48,939 nucleotides of DNA from an uncultured Hyphomicrobiales bacterium (lineage in GTDB: Bacteria > Pseudomonadota > Alphaproteobacteria > Rhizobiales > Beijerinckiaceae): NCBI GenBank assembly GCA_903847605.1, contig CAINED010000089.1, positions 1 to 48,939 on the forward strand, given 5' to 3'. The position numbers were made by a program, and so were the translations under genes. Positions 1 through 8,325 of this stretch are shown here, in pieces. Within the stretch, counting starts at the first letter, position 1; every line of letters begins with the position of its first letter. Under the pieces are notes generated by a model that worked only from the letters and a program-made list of their open reading frames with translations, was not told where the DNA came from and did not search any database.

Positions 1-48
1 CCCCGTGCACCCGATCTGTCCCTCCAACGCGTCACAACAGTCTTAATC

Positions 49-69
49 AAAAAGCGGCGAAAGCGCCGC
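49..69 (-). terminator. weak rho-independent terminator candidate
   Basis: Stem GCGGCG (54-59), loop AAAG, stem CGCCGC (64-69). Read on the minus strand the stem is followed by five T. No minus-strand gene in the window would use it, so it may be a chance hairpin or the end of a short unannotated transcript. Confidence 0.3.
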
Positions 70-121
70 GTAATGCCGCATGACCGTAATCAAGCGATCA
101 CCGTCCGCGTAGAAATTACAA

Positions 122-228
122 GCCCCGGTGAATAGGACGGGCTAGAAACCCGTTGCGCCCGATGGCGTGGAGGCATAGCCTCCCGCTCCTGCATCGCCGA
201 TAAACAGGCGGGCGGTAACCGGGGGGTT
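122..228 (+). promoter_or_regulatory. structured 5' leader upstream of MFS gene (possible cis-regulatory RNA)
   Basis: The 110 bases before the transporter start can fold into a closed multi-branch RNA. CCCCGGT (123-129) pairs with ACCGGGG (218-224). ACGGG/CCCGT (137-141/149-153) forms hairpin 1. CGCCC (156-160) pairs with GGGCG (210-214). Inside that, GATG-GCG then GGAGGC (161-174) pairs with GCCTCC-CGC and CATC (178-195) around an ATA loop. The closing stem ends 9 bases before the ATG, so folding could control access to the start. I could not match it to a named riboswitch family. The function is inferred from base pairing only. Confidence 0.35.
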
Positions 229-233
229 AAGCC

Positions 234-1604
234 ATGAGCGCAACACAAACGGCATCCGGGCCTGATATCAAGGTCGTAGAACGTCTCGAGCGTCTGCCCA
301 TCACTGCATGGCAGGTGAAAGCGCGTGTCATCGTCGGTGTCGCGACATTCTTCGACGCCTTCGATGCTTTGACCATCGCCTATGTTCTGCCGGTGCTTGT
401 ACCTCTCTTCAAGATGTCCCCGCAGGATGTCGGCTTCCTGATTTCGTCGAGCTATGTTGGCCAGATTATCGGCGCGCTGTTTTTCGGCTGGGTCGCCGAA
501 CGCTATGGCCGCATGCCCGCGATGATCGGATCGATTGCACTGTTTGCGATCATGAGCATCGCTTGCGCACTGGCGTGGGACTATAACTCATTCTTCATCT
601 TTCGCTTCATCCAGGGCATCGGACTCGGCGGCGAAGTGCCTGTGGCTGCGACCTTCATCATCGAGATGACAGGCGCCAAGAATCGCGGTCGCTTCCTGCT
701 ACTCTACGAACTCATCTTTCCCGTTGGCCTTGTCGCAGCGGCGCTTGCGGGCCGTCTGATGGTGCCAACATGGGGCTGGCAATCGATGTTTTACGTCGGC
801 GCCATACCTGCGATCATCGCGCTCGTGCTACGGTTTGTCCTGCCGGAATCGCCGCGCTGGCTCGCCTCGCGCGGACGCATGGAGGAAGCGGAGAAAGCGC
901 TGCAAACCATCGAAAGGGGCGTCGAAAAGGCCTATGGGCAGCCTCTGCCACCGCTAGCTGCTGCGCCGGCTGCCGTCGTACAGCCGCCGACCTGGCGCGA
1001 TCTCTTCGCGGGCGTTTACCTGCGCCGCACCCTGATGGTTTGGGCGCTCTGGTTCTGCGCCTATTTCATAGGTTACGGGCTCTCGACATGGCTGCCGACC
1101 ATGTACATGTCGCAGATGAAGACGCCGCTGACGACAGCGCTCAACTACGCGCTGATCGCGCAATGCGTCAGCTTCTTCGGTTCGCTAACCTGCGCGCTGG
1201 TCATAGACAAGGTCGGCCGCCGCAATTGGGTGATGATGGCTTTTACGGGTGGCGTCATCGGCTTTACGCTGATGTGGGCGACCGGCACGCCGACGGCAGA
1301 GCATGTGCTGGTCATGGGCGCGGCCACGGCGCTTTTCGTTTCGACGAATTCGCTGGCGCTTTATGTCTATACGCCCGAGCTATATCCGACGCGCGTGCGC
1401 GCCCTCGCTGTTTCCATCGCGACAGCATGGCTGCGCCTCGCATCAGCCATAGCGCCCATCTGTGTCGGCTTCATCCTCGGCAACGGTTACGGCCTGCCGC
1501 GGGTATGGCTGATGTTTGCTATCGTTGCAGCGATCGGTGTCGCCGTCGTCGCCCTCTTCGCCATCGAAACAAAGAACAGGGTACTTGAAGAAATTTCTAA
1601 GTAA
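234..1604 (+). CDS. MFS transporter, sugar/aromatic-acid porter type
   Basis: A 456-residue major facilitator with about 12 hydrophobic segments, probably a proton symporter in the inner membrane. Seen: the loop 2-3 signature GWVAERYGRMP near residue 85, the PESPRWLASRGR motif after TM6 near residue 205 that is typical of the sugar-porter and AAHS (aromatic acid) branches, and YTPELYPTRVRA near residue 380. The central loop at about 220-255 is rich in Ala and Pro. It is a single gene transcribed behind a structured leader and ends at a bidirectional hairpin shared with lysC. The substrate cannot be told from sequence; organic or aromatic acids are likely given the AAHS-like motifs and the aromatic catabolic genes further along the window. 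Confidence 0.8.
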   Translation: MSATQTASGPDIKVVERLERLPITAWQVKARVIVGVATFFDAFDALTIAYVLPVLVPLFKMSPQDVGFLISSSYVGQIIGALFFGWVAERYGRMPAMIGSIALFAIMSIACALAWDYNSFFIFRFIQGIGLGGEVPVAATFIIEMTGAKNRGRFLLLYELIFPVGLVAAALAGRLMVPTWGWQSMFYVGAIPAIIALVLRFVLPESPRWLASRGRMEEAEKALQTIERGVEKAYGQPLPPLAAAPAAVVQPPTWRDLFAGVYLRRTLMVWALWFCAYFIGYGLSTWLPTMYMSQMKTPLTTALNYALIAQCVSFFGSLTCALVIDKVGRRNWVMMAFTGGVIGFTLMWATGTPTAEHVLVMGAATALFVSTNSLALYVYTPELYPTRVRALAVSIATAWLRLASAIAPICVGFILGNGYGLPRVWLMFAIVAAIGVAVVALFAIETKNRVLEEISK

Positions 1605-1611
1605 AAAGAAA

Positions 1612-1633
1612 GGCCGCGTCTTCCGGCGCGGCC
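1612..1633. terminator. bidirectional terminator between MFS gene and lysC
   Basis: GGCCGCG (1612-1618) pairs with CGCGGCC (1627-1633) around an 8-base loop. The plus side runs into TATTTCAA and the minus side into TTTCTTTTTAC, so it can end both convergent transcripts. Confidence 0.7.
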
Positions 1634-1658
1634 TATTTCAATAGCTCGAAATTCGGGC

Positions 1659-2897
1659 TCAGACTTTGTCGAGCCCATAGAGCGAATGCAGCGTGCGCAC
1701 GGCGAGTTCTGTGTAATCCTTGTCGATCAGCACCGAGAACTTGATTTCACTCGTCGTGATCGCGCGGATGTTGATGCCCTTTTCGGCGAGCGCCTTGAAG
1801 GCCTTGGCCGCAACACCCGCGTGCGAGCGCATGCCCACGCCAATGGCCGAAATCTTGACCACGTCCGTCGCGCCTTCGACAGCTTCGAATCCGATCTGCT
1901 CTTTCGCCTTACCGAGGATCGCCGTGGCGCGGTCGTATTCGGCGGTGGGAACGGTGAAGGTGATATCGGTCTTCGCGCCATCGCCGGAGACGACCTGAAT
2001 GATCATGTCGACATTGATATTGGCGTCGGCCAGCGGCACAAAAATCGCGGCGGCGACGCCCGGCTTGTCGGCGACGCGGCGCAGCGTGATCTGGGCCTCA
2101 TCGCGCGAAAAGGCGATGCCGGTGATGACCTGCTGTTCCACGATTTCCTCCTCGTCGCAAATGAGCGTGCCTTCAGTGGGATTTTTTGGATCGTCGAAAG
2201 ACGAGCGCACGAAGGTGCGCACCTTGTGAACCATGGCGAGTTCGACGGAGCGCACCTGCAGCACCTTGGCGCCGAGCGAAGCCATTTCGAGCATTTCCTC
2301 GAAGGCAACCTTTTCCAGCTTGCGCGCCTTCGGCACAATGCGCGGATCAGTCGTGTAAACGCCGTCGACGTCGGTATAGATGTCGCAGCGGTCCGCGCCG
2401 ATGGCGGCGGCAATCGCGACGGCGCTGGTATCGGAGCCTCCACGGCCCAGCGTCGTCACGCGGCCGGTTTCCTTGTGGACGCCCTGGAAGCCGGCGATGA
2501 CAGCCACTTCCTCACGCTCCGTGAAGCGCTTGACGATATCCGAACCATCGACGGATTCGATGCGTGCCGAGCCATGCGCATTGTCGGTCAGGATCGGTAT
2601 CTGCCAGCCCTGCCAGGAACGCGCCTGAACGCCGATATCCTGCAAGGCTATGGCGAGGAGACCCGCCGTCACGAGTTCGCCCGAAGCGACCACGGCATCG
2701 TATTCGCGCGCATCGTGCAGCACGGAGGCTTCACGGCACCAGGCCACGAGTTCGTTGGTCTTGCCGGACATGGCGGAAACGACGACGGCGACCTGATTGC
2801 CGGCGTCCACTTCCCGCTTCACATGCTGGGCGACGTTGCGAATGCGTTCGATGTTGGCGACGGACGTGCCGCCGAATTTCATGACGAGACGGGCCAT
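1659..2897 (-). CDS. lysC: aspartate kinase (aspartokinase)
   Basis: Phosphorylates L-aspartate, the first step toward lysine, threonine, methionine and diaminopimelate. The protein has 412 residues, the usual size of the monofunctional lysC-type enzyme. The kinase domain starts with KFGGTSV at residues 7-13 and has RGGSDTSAVA in the middle; the C-terminal third carries two ACT regulatory domains (for example SAIGVGMRSHAGVAAKAF and INIRAITTSEIKFSVLID). The reading frame stays open far upstream, but ATG at 2897 is chosen because the kinase fold begins there and the upstream frame runs through a repeat element. Feedback control by lysine and/or threonine through the ACT domains is expected from the family. 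Confidence 0.95.
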   Translation of the reverse strand: MARLVMKFGGTSVANIERIRNVAQHVKREVDAGNQVAVVVSAMSGKTNELVAWCREASVLHDAREYDAVVASGELVTAGLLAIALQDIGVQARSWQGWQIPILTDNAHGSARIESVDGSDIVKRFTEREEVAVIAGFQGVHKETGRVTTLGRGGSDTSAVAIAAAIGADRCDIYTDVDGVYTTDPRIVPKARKLEKVAFEEMLEMASLGAKVLQVRSVELAMVHKVRTFVRSSFDDPKNPTEGTLICDEEEIVEQQVITGIAFSRDEAQITLRRVADKPGVAAAIFVPLADANINVDMIIQVVSGDGAKTDITFTVPTAEYDRATAILGKAKEQIGFEAVEGATDVVKISAIGVGMRSHAGVAAKAFKALAEKGINIRAITTSEIKFSVLIDKDYTELAVRTLHSLYGLDKV

Positions 2898-2927
2898 GAT
2901 GCTTTCTGGGCCGGTGGAGAAAACGCT

Positions 2928-3043
2928 GTCCTCCCGGCCGGAGCGAAGCGCAGAGCCGGGACCGCAAGGGGGCGCGAGGTTTGACATCGCGTGCGCCGGA
3001 AAGCGGCCCCAGAGCGATCCTGGATCGCCTGAGGCGTCCGGGA
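2928..3043. repeat. interspersed palindromic repeat, copy 1
   Basis: This lies between divergent lysC and ubiG. It has two modules. A 36-base unit at 2928-2963 has the core AGCGAAGCG and ends AGAGCCGGGACC. A hairpin at 3018-3043 pairs TCCTGG with CCGGGA around an inner CGCC/GGCG stem. Both modules recur, in the same order, at 28381-28470. Confidence 0.65.
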
Positions 3044-3135
3044 TGACAACCCTCGAAGAGGGCGCGTATAGATGACGGCGGCTTGTTGGGCTGTCAACGC
3101 TCAATTCGCATGATTTTCGAAGCCCGGAGCAGGCT

Positions 3136-3909
3136 GTGGCGAGCGCAGGAAAGGCATCCCCCGACAGCGTCGATCCGCGCGAAATCGCGCAATTCGAAGC
3201 CATGGGATCGCAGTGGTGGAGCGAGACAGGGCCGATGAAGGCTCTGCACCGGATGAATCCTGTCCGGCTGCGCTGGCTGCGCGACACGATGGCCCGGCAT
3301 TTTCCCGCGGCGGACGGCGGCGCGCGCGATACGGCGCGGCCCGGCGTGCTCGATGGCCTTTCCGTTCTCGATATCGGTTGCGGCGGCGGCATCCTGAGCG
3401 AGCCGCTCGCGCGCCTCGGCGCGGGCGTAACGGGTATCGACCCCGCCGAGAATAATCTCGCCATCGCCCGCGCCCATGCGGAGGAAACAGGTGTCGAAGT
3501 CGATTACCGCGCAATCACGGCCGAGGCTCTGGCGGCCGAAGGGGCGCGCTTCGATGTCGTCTGCGCGATGGAAGTCGTCGAACACGTGCGCAAGCCCGCC
3601 GCCTTCGTCGCGACAGCCGCCGCGCTGGTGAAGCCGGGCGGGTTGCTGTTTCTTTCGACGCTCAATCGCACGCTGAAGAGTTTTGCGCTGGCCATCGTCG
3701 GCGCGGAATATGTCCTGCGCTGGGTGCCGCCGGGCACGCATCAGTGGGAAAAGTTCATCACCCCGCGCGAACTCGAACGCATGGTCGAGGACGCGCATCT
3801 CGATGTCATCGAGCGCACAGGCGTGATCTATAATCCGCTGACGCGCGAATGGCGGACATCGCGCGACATGGATGTGAACTACATGATCGTGGCGGAGCGG
3901 CCCGCCTGA
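3136..3909 (+). CDS. ubiG: ubiquinone biosynthesis O-methyltransferase UbiG
   Basis: SAM-dependent enzyme that performs both O-methylations of ubiquinone synthesis (2-polyprenyl-6-hydroxyphenol and 3-demethylubiquinol). It has 257 residues, normal for the family. Seen: FEAMGSQWWSETGPMKALHRMNPVRL near the N-terminus, SAM motif I VLDIGCGGGILSEPLA near residue 77, motif II FDVVCAMEVVEHV near 140, and the UbiG signature STLNRTLKSF followed by WVPPGTHQWEKF. The start is GTG at 3136 with GGAG seven bases upstream. It is divergent from lysC, an arrangement often seen in alphaproteobacteria. Confidence 0.95.
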   Translation: MASAGKASPDSVDPREIAQFEAMGSQWWSETGPMKALHRMNPVRLRWLRDTMARHFPAADGGARDTARPGVLDGLSVLDIGCGGGILSEPLARLGAGVTGIDPAENNLAIARAHAEETGVEVDYRAITAEALAAEGARFDVVCAMEVVEHVRKPAAFVATAAALVKPGGLLFLSTLNRTLKSFALAIVGAEYVLRWVPPGTHQWEKFITPRELERMVEDAHLDVIERTGVIYNPLTREWRTSRDMDVNYMIVAERPA

Positions 3910-3917
3910 TCGGCCTT

Positions 3918-3968
3918 AGAGCGTCCGGCGGTCATTTGGAATCAAATGACCGCCGATAAGCCGCTCGA
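3918..3968. repeat. palindromic intergenic element after ubiG
   Basis: A perfect 13-base inverted repeat CGGCGGTCATTTG (3926-3938) and CAAATGACCGCCG (3943-3955) with a 4-base loop, flanked by GAGCG (3919-3923) and CGCTC (3962-3966) that can extend the stem. It sits between convergent ubiG and purH and may help end transcription. It resembles the TAGAGC...GATAAG...GCTC class of rhizobial intergenic palindromes, by recollection rather than search. Confidence 0.6.
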
Positions 3969-4028
3969 CAATTCATATCTGGCGCAACTTTTCGCGTTCA
4001 ACCGCTACGCACTTGAACGCCCGTTGCG

Positions 4029-5621
4029 CTAGTGCCGGAAGTGGCGATGGCCCGTCATCACCATCGCGAGCCCCGCCTTGTCGGCAGCCTCGATCACTTC
4101 ATTGTCGCGCATTGAGCCGCCGGGCTGAATGATGGCGGTCGCGCCGGCTTCCGCAGCGGCCAGCAACCCGTCAGCGAATGGAAAGAAGGCGTCGGATGCG
4201 ACGACCGAACCCTTGGCAAGCGACTCCGGCAGGCCCGCTGCCTTTGCAGCTTCTGCTGCCTTCCACGCGGCGATGCGCGAGGAATCGACGCGGCTCATCT
4301 GTCCCGCGCCGACGCCGACGGTGGCGCCGCCCTTCACATAGACGATCGCGTTCGACTTCACATGCTTGCAGACGCGGAAGGCGAATTTGAGATCGGCCAG
4401 CTCCGCCGCAGTTGGCGCACGTTTTGTCACGACCTTCAATTCCATGTCGTCTACGACCGCATTGTCGCGGCCCTGCACGAGCAACCCGCCGGCGACGGTG
4501 CGGACATAGAGGCCCTGCGCGCGCGGATCGGGCAGCCCGCCCGTCACGAGCAGCCGCAGGTTTTTCTTGGCGGCGACGAGAGCGATAGCTTCCTCGTCGG
4601 CCTCCGGCGCGATGATGACTTCGGTGAAGATTTTCACGATCTCGCGTGCGGCGTCAGCATCGAGCTTGCGGTTCAGCGCGACAATGCCGCCGAAGGCGGA
4701 AACGGGATCGCAGCGCAACGCCTTCTCATAGGCTTCGCGCAGGTTAGCGCCTTCTGCGACGCCGCAGGGATTGGCGTGTTTGATGATCGCGACGGCTGCC
4801 GTACGCTTCGGATCGAATTCGCTGACGCATTCGAAGGCGGCGTCGGTGTCGTTGACGTTGTTGTAGCTGAGCGTCTTGCCCTGCAACTGCTTCGCCGTCG
4901 CAACGCCGAAACGCTGTTCGGGCGTCCGGTAGAAGCCAGCGGACTGGTGGGGGTTTTCGCCGTAACGCATGGCTTCGGCAAGCGCGCCGCCGATGGCGCG
5001 ATAGGCCGGTGTCGTCTCGCCGATGGCGTTGGCGAACCAGTTGGAGATCGCGGCGTCGTAGGCGGCCGTGCGCGCATAGGCTTTCTGGGCCAGTTTCTTG
5101 CGCAGTTCGAGCGAAGTCGCGCCGTTATTGGCGGCGAGCGCTTCGGCAATGACCGCGTAATCCGACACGTCGACCACGACGGCGACATCGCCATGGTTCT
5201 TCGCGGCGGCCCGGATCATGGCAGGTCCGCCGATGTCGATATTCTCGATGCAGTCGTCGTAACCGGCGCCCTTCGCGACGGTCGCCTCGAAGGGATAGAG
5301 ATTGACGACCAGCAGGTCGATCTGGCCGATGCCATGGGCGAGCATGGCCGCTTCGTGCTCGGGGTTTTCGCGGATGGCGAGCAGACCGCCATGCACCTTG
5401 GGATGCAGCGTCTTCACGCGGCCATCCATCATCTCCGGAAACTGGGTAATTTCCGAAACATCCCTCACGGCGATGCCCGCATCGGCGATCGCTTTGGACG
5501 TGCCACCCGTAGAAATCAGTTCAATGCCGTGTCCCGCCAGCGTCCGGGCGAAATCGAGGAGGCCGGTCTTGTCGGAAACGGAGATGAGCGCGCGAGTAAT
5601 GCGGCGGAGGTCACGAGGCAT
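4029..5621 (-). CDS. purH: bifunctional AICAR formyltransferase / IMP cyclohydrolase
   Basis: Carries out the last two steps of de novo purine synthesis. It has 530 residues from the chosen ATG. The N-terminal IMP cyclohydrolase (MGS-like) domain shows [26 protein letters not shown] and [10 protein letters not shown]. The C-terminal AICAR transformylase domain shows [19 protein letters not shown] and the terminal [15 protein letters not shown] six codons further upstream (5639) is also in frame; ATG at 5621 fits the usual PurH start better. It is monocistronic in this window, with a terminator-like hairpin in its upstream region. Confidence 0.95.
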   Translation of the reverse strand: MPRDLRRITRALISVSDKTGLLDFARTLAGHGIELISTGGTSKAIADAGIAVRDVSEITQFPEMMDGRVKTLHPKVHGGLLAIRENPEHEAAMLAHGIGQIDLLVVNLYPFEATVAKGAGYDDCIENIDIGGPAMIRAAAKNHGDVAVVVDVSDYAVIAEALAANNGATSLELRKKLAQKAYARTAAYDAAISNWFANAIGETTPAYRAIGGALAEAMRYGENPHQSAGFYRTPEQRFGVATAKQLQGKTLSYNNVNDTDAAFECVSEFDPKRTAAVAIIKHANPCGVAEGANLREAYEKALRCDPVSAFGGIVALNRKLDADAAREIVKIFTEVIIAPEADEEAIALVAAKKNLRLLVTGGLPDPRAQGLYVRTVAGGLLVQGRDNAVVDDMELKVVTKRAPTAAELADLKFAFRVCKHVKSNAIVYVKGGATVGVGAGQMSRVDSSRIAAWKAAEAAKAAGLPESLAKGSVVASDAFFPFADGLLAAAEAGATAIIQPGGSMRDNEVIEAADKAGLAMVMTGHRHFRH

Positions 5622-5670
5622 GGAATTTTCCAGAATCACTGCGGATGGGTCCGCCTAGCACGCCATCCTG

Positions 5671-5703
5671 AAAAAAAGCGAGTCGGTAAAAAGCGGCACT
5701 CGC
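5671..5703 (-). terminator. rho-independent terminator or attenuator upstream of purH
   Basis: On the minus strand ACTCGC/GCGAGT (5698-5703 and 5678-5683, written on the plus strand) form a stem followed directly by seven T (5677-5671). It lies about 50 bases before the purH start and reads in the purH direction. It could attenuate purH, or be the end of a minus-strand gene that is no longer next to it. Confidence 0.5.
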
Positions 5704-5812
5704 AGCCTGAATCTAAGACACTCCGAAAACTCGGGCGACGAAACTGCAACCGTTCGTTTAGCCGATCCGACCTGCGTGCGGCGAACATTCCGGCCGCATG
5801 GCCAAAGCGTTG

Positions 5813-5828
5813 ATTGGGAAACACGAGC
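5813..5828. repeat. target site duplication, left of insertion sequence
   Basis: ATTGGGAAACACGAGC, identical to 7200-7215. A following T is also shared, so the duplication is 16 or 17 bases. Confidence 0.85.
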
Positions 5829-7199
5829 TGTTGCTAGCTAATCAAGTTGGCCGGATTTTGTAGCTCATGAATTGACCGCTTCTTGTTTCGATTGGCCATG
5901 GGCATGCCCATGGCCAATTGCGGCGTCCGCGGAAGCGTTGCGCGGGGCTTTGGTTTGGCCGCCAGCATTTTTCCTGTGGCGTCGTAGTCGACCAGATGAT
6001 GCGGTCCCAGATAGATCGAGACCTTGCCATCGGGATCCTCGAGCAGGCGCACTTTGGCCTTCACGAAATGCGGCCGCAGCGGGCTCGGCGGAATTTGCAG
6101 CGCCCGCTTGCGCCACTGAATCGTATTGTCGTTGCCGACTTGGCGATCCTCGTGCACGCACAGCGCCTGGCGCCAGACGCCCGCCGCATCGGGCACGAAA
6201 CCGCTTCCGGCCTGTTCGGGCGCGACGGCGAACATCGCATTGTGGCTGGCGATATAGCTCTCGCGCAGCCAGCGGTTGGCCGCCTCCACGCTCGCGATCC
6301 CGGCCAGCTTCATGTCCTTCGGCAGCCGGTCCTGCAAGGTGCGGAACACGCGCTCCGAACGTCCGCGCGCTTGTGGCGAGTAGCCCGCGATATGTTCGAT
6401 GCCCAGTTGCGCCAGCGCCCGGCCCACTTGCGTCAGTTGCGTCTTCGAGACGCCGCCGCCAGCCTTGGGCGTATGAAAATAATGGCTGCCGCGATCGGTG
6501 TAGAGAGAACAGAACAGCCCATGCGCCGCAACCAGTTCGCGCAAGCCGCGAAAGCTCGACGCCGTGTCCTCTTCCTCCACCAGAAACGCCGAATAGATCG
6601 AGCTCGTGGCGTCGTCCAGCGTTACGATCAAATCAAGAGCCCGGCCAAGCGCCTCGATCCACACATGCCGCGAGCCATCCTGATGCAGCAGCATCCCGAT
6701 CATCGGACGGCGCGGGCGCTTCTTGCGATGCGCCGAACGCTTCAGCGCCGGCTTCACCAGACCTGACGCATGAAGCCGCAGCTTCGTCACCGTGTAGTCA
6801 AGTTTGTAGCCATGCCGCTTCTGCAACTGCTCGTGAAAATGCTTCACCGTGAAGCCCTCGTAGTGGCTCTGGTACAAACCCAGCATCCGCATCAACTCGG
6901 CTTCCGGCGCGCGCTTGCGCGAAGGCTGGCCGATTCGCCGGTCGACAAGACCCTGCGCACCCTCCTCGACGAACCGGTCGCGCCAGCGCCGGAAAGTTCG
7001 CTCCCCGATCCCCAGCAAATCCGCCGCCTCCGACTGGCTCAGTTCGCCCCGCTCATGACGATCCAGCAAACTCGAAAAACGCATCAGACGAACCTCTTGC
7101 AGCACTCCCGTCCGTCCCATCGCCGTCTCCAAAAGAGACAGTCTGAAAACCGGACAGTTCACGCGCTACAAAAAACGGTCACTTCACGAGCTAGCCACA
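5829..7199 (-). mobile_element. intact insertion sequence, ISNCY / IS1202-like group
   Basis: About 1371 bp with one transposase gene. Imperfect terminal inverted repeats begin TGTTGCTAGCT on the left (5829) and TGTGGCTAGCT on the right (read inward from 7199) and continue as related sequence for about 49 bases with one indel. Each end carries two imperfect copies of a roughly 25-base unit (consensus like AGCTCGTGAANTGACCG followed by a T-rich stretch), presumably transposase binding sites. Perfect 16-17 bp flanking duplications show that it arrived by transposition and has not been rearranged since. The family call comes from the transposase and the long duplication length; a name cannot be given without a search. 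Confidence 0.85.
5834..7120 (-). CDS. DDE transposase, ISNCY/IS1202-like
   Basis: A 428-residue transposase filling the element. The N-terminal helix-turn-helix (about 24-50, LSQSEAADLLGIGERTFRRW) binds DNA. The rve/DDE core shows D148 in HQDGSRHVWI, D209 in YTDRGSHYF and E256 in GRSERVFRT, so all three catalytic acids are present. The C-terminus is basic. ATG at 7120 is preferred because GGAG stands 7 bases before it; an ATG 14 codons upstream lies within the terminal repeat area. The stop codon is 5 bases from the left end. The gene looks complete and potentially active. Confidence 0.85.
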   Translation of the reverse strand: MGRTGVLQEVRLMRFSSLLDRHERGELSQSEAADLLGIGERTFRRWRDRFVEEGAQGLVDRRIGQPSRKRAPEAELMRMLGLYQSHYEGFTVKHFHEQLQKRHGYKLDYTVTKLRLHASGLVKPALKRSAHRKKRPRRPMIGMLLHQDGSRHVWIEALGRALDLIVTLDDATSSIYSAFLVEEEDTASSFRGLRELVAAHGLFCSLYTDRGSHYFHTPKAGGGVSKTQLTQVGRALAQLGIEHIAGYSPQARGRSERVFRTLQDRLPKDMKLAGIASVEAANRWLRESYIASHNAMFAVAPEQAGSGFVPDAAGVWRQALCVHEDRQVGNDNTIQWRKRALQIPPSPLRPHFVKAKVRLLEDPDGKVSIYLGPHHLVDYDATGKMLAAKPKPRATLPRTPQLAMGMPMANRNKKRSIHELQNPANLIS

Positions 7200-7215
7200 A
7201 TTGGGAAACACGAGC
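7200..7215. repeat. target site duplication, right of insertion sequence
   Basis: ATTGGGAAACACGAGC, matching 5813-5828 exactly. Confidence 0.85.
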
Positions 7216-7284
7216 TTGACATTTAACAGGTCCGTGTGACACGCTCGCCTAATATAATAAGAATACGCGGGTGGGGGCTTCCGC

Positions 7285-7566
7285 ATGAGTAAATTGCAAT
7301 CCTTGGCGCTTGCGACCGTAATTGCTCTTTTATTGTCGGCATGCGGCACATTTTCAAATCGAGGCGGTACAACAGATCTCGTCATGGACGCGATCATTTT
7401 TCCGGCCGATTCTAAGGAGCATCGCGTCCTAAGAAGCTATGTTTTGCTGGCCTCCCTCGCAAAATTGGGTGGCCGGAGCGGTATGAACACAAATGAAAAA
7501 GTGGGGCTCGCGGCGAACATCGGCCGCGGTGTGAATCTCGTATCCGTAGCGTTCGAATGCGCATAA
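7285..7566 (+). CDS. lipoprotein, N-terminal fragment of a gene broken by TAA
   Basis: 93 residues starting with a lipoprotein signal: hydrophobic segment 5-17 and lipobox LLSAC with the lipidated Cys at 20, so it is exported and anchored to a membrane. I do not recognise the family. It ends in TAA at 7564-7566, but the same frame continues without another stop into the protein at 7606-8325, and the joined sequence (FECA, stop, DNPRSPCAFFDERMAELD) reads like one continuous protein of about 346 residues. This is probably the front part of a pseudogene. Base composition is clearly lower in GC than the neighbours, which with the adjacent insertion sequence suggests transfer. Confidence 0.55.
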   Translation: MSKLQSLALATVIALLLSACGTFSNRGGTTDLVMDAIIFPADSKEHRVLRSYVLLASLAKLGGRSGMNTNEKVGLAANIGRGVNLVSVAFECA

Positions 7567-7605
7567 GACAATCCGAGATCGCCCTGTGCGTTTTTCGACG
7601 AACGC

Positions 7606-8325
7606 ATGGCGGAACTCGACGCCCTGATCTTGCGAACCGCATTCGACGTTCTGCAGCCAGCTGCGGAAAGGCAGACCAGCCTTGCACTCACTCAGGCGTT
7701 TACGGGCAAGACTCCGTTCGACGACCTGTTTCAGGTCGGTACCGACTATCTCAAGGCGATGAATACTTCGGCAAAGGCGATTGCAAATACGAGTGAACTA
7801 ATTACCTCGCTGTTGACGTTTTCGTTTCAACAATACGAGAGAAATCATCGTATGGGCGCGCTGTGGCGCGATTCGATCGAACTCGACCTGTTGGTGATGA
7901 GGGATTCTCTTTGTCGGGCCCCGGGTGTGTGGGAAAATGCGGGATATCCCCTGATAAACCTTGAAGATCGCATGGCCGAATGCAGTCGCATGAGAACCAT
8001 ATATAATGAGGGCTACTCAAATTTCCGAGATTGGATGCCGGCAATACGGGAAATGAATTCGAGATTTCGCTTGCGGCTTGTGCCGGACCAACGTCATTTT
8101 CAACAAGTCTCCGAATTACTTTTCCGTGCTTGTGGAGAATTGGGTTTGTCGCCTCCCGATAAAGTTGCCGAATGCCGCCAATATCCCAAGGAAAAAGATG
8201 GCCAGCTTATTTCAGGCCGGTTGCTTTTTGGCAAGCAGGCAAGCGCAAGGATGCTGGACAACATGGGGAATCGTCCTCCGCTTCTTGACGCTGCAGAATT
8301 GCGCGCCACCCAACTCGCACGTTGA
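7606..8325 (+). CDS. hypothetical protein, C-terminal part of the interrupted lipoprotein gene
   Basis: 239 residues, largely helical in appearance, with no signal peptide of its own and no recognisable domain. It lies in the same frame as the lipoprotein fragment, 13 codons after its TAA, and no Shine-Dalgarno sequence precedes ATG 7606, so separate translation is doubtful. Three cysteines (in SLCRAP, AECSRM, FRACGE) may pair if the joined product is exported. Lower GC and different codon use from the flanking genes. Best read as the rear part of one inactivated lipoprotein of unknown role. Confidence 0.5.
   Translation: MAELDALILRTAFDVLQPAAERQTSLALTQAFTGKTPFDDLFQVGTDYLKAMNTSAKAIANTSELITSLLTFSFQQYERNHRMGALWRDSIELDLLVMRDSLCRAPGVWENAGYPLINLEDRMAECSRMRTIYNEGYSNFRDWMPAIREMNSRFRLRLVPDQRHFQQVSELLFRACGELGLSPPDKVAECRQYPKEKDGQLISGRLLFGKQASARMLDNMGNRPPLLDAAELRATQLAR

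Noticed and set aside
2898..3464. N-terminal extension of the aspartate kinase frame to 601 residues
   Set aside because: It runs through a repeat and over ubiG, and the kinase fold starts at ATG 2897.
4362..5813. 483-codon open frame antisense to purH
   Set aside because: Shadow of purH, whose motifs are intact on the other strand.
7216..7255. TTGACA (7216) and TAATAT (7250) as a promoter of the lipoprotein gene
   Set aside because: The spacing is 28 bases, too long for a sigma-70 promoter; an isolated TATAAT at 7253 has no matching -35.
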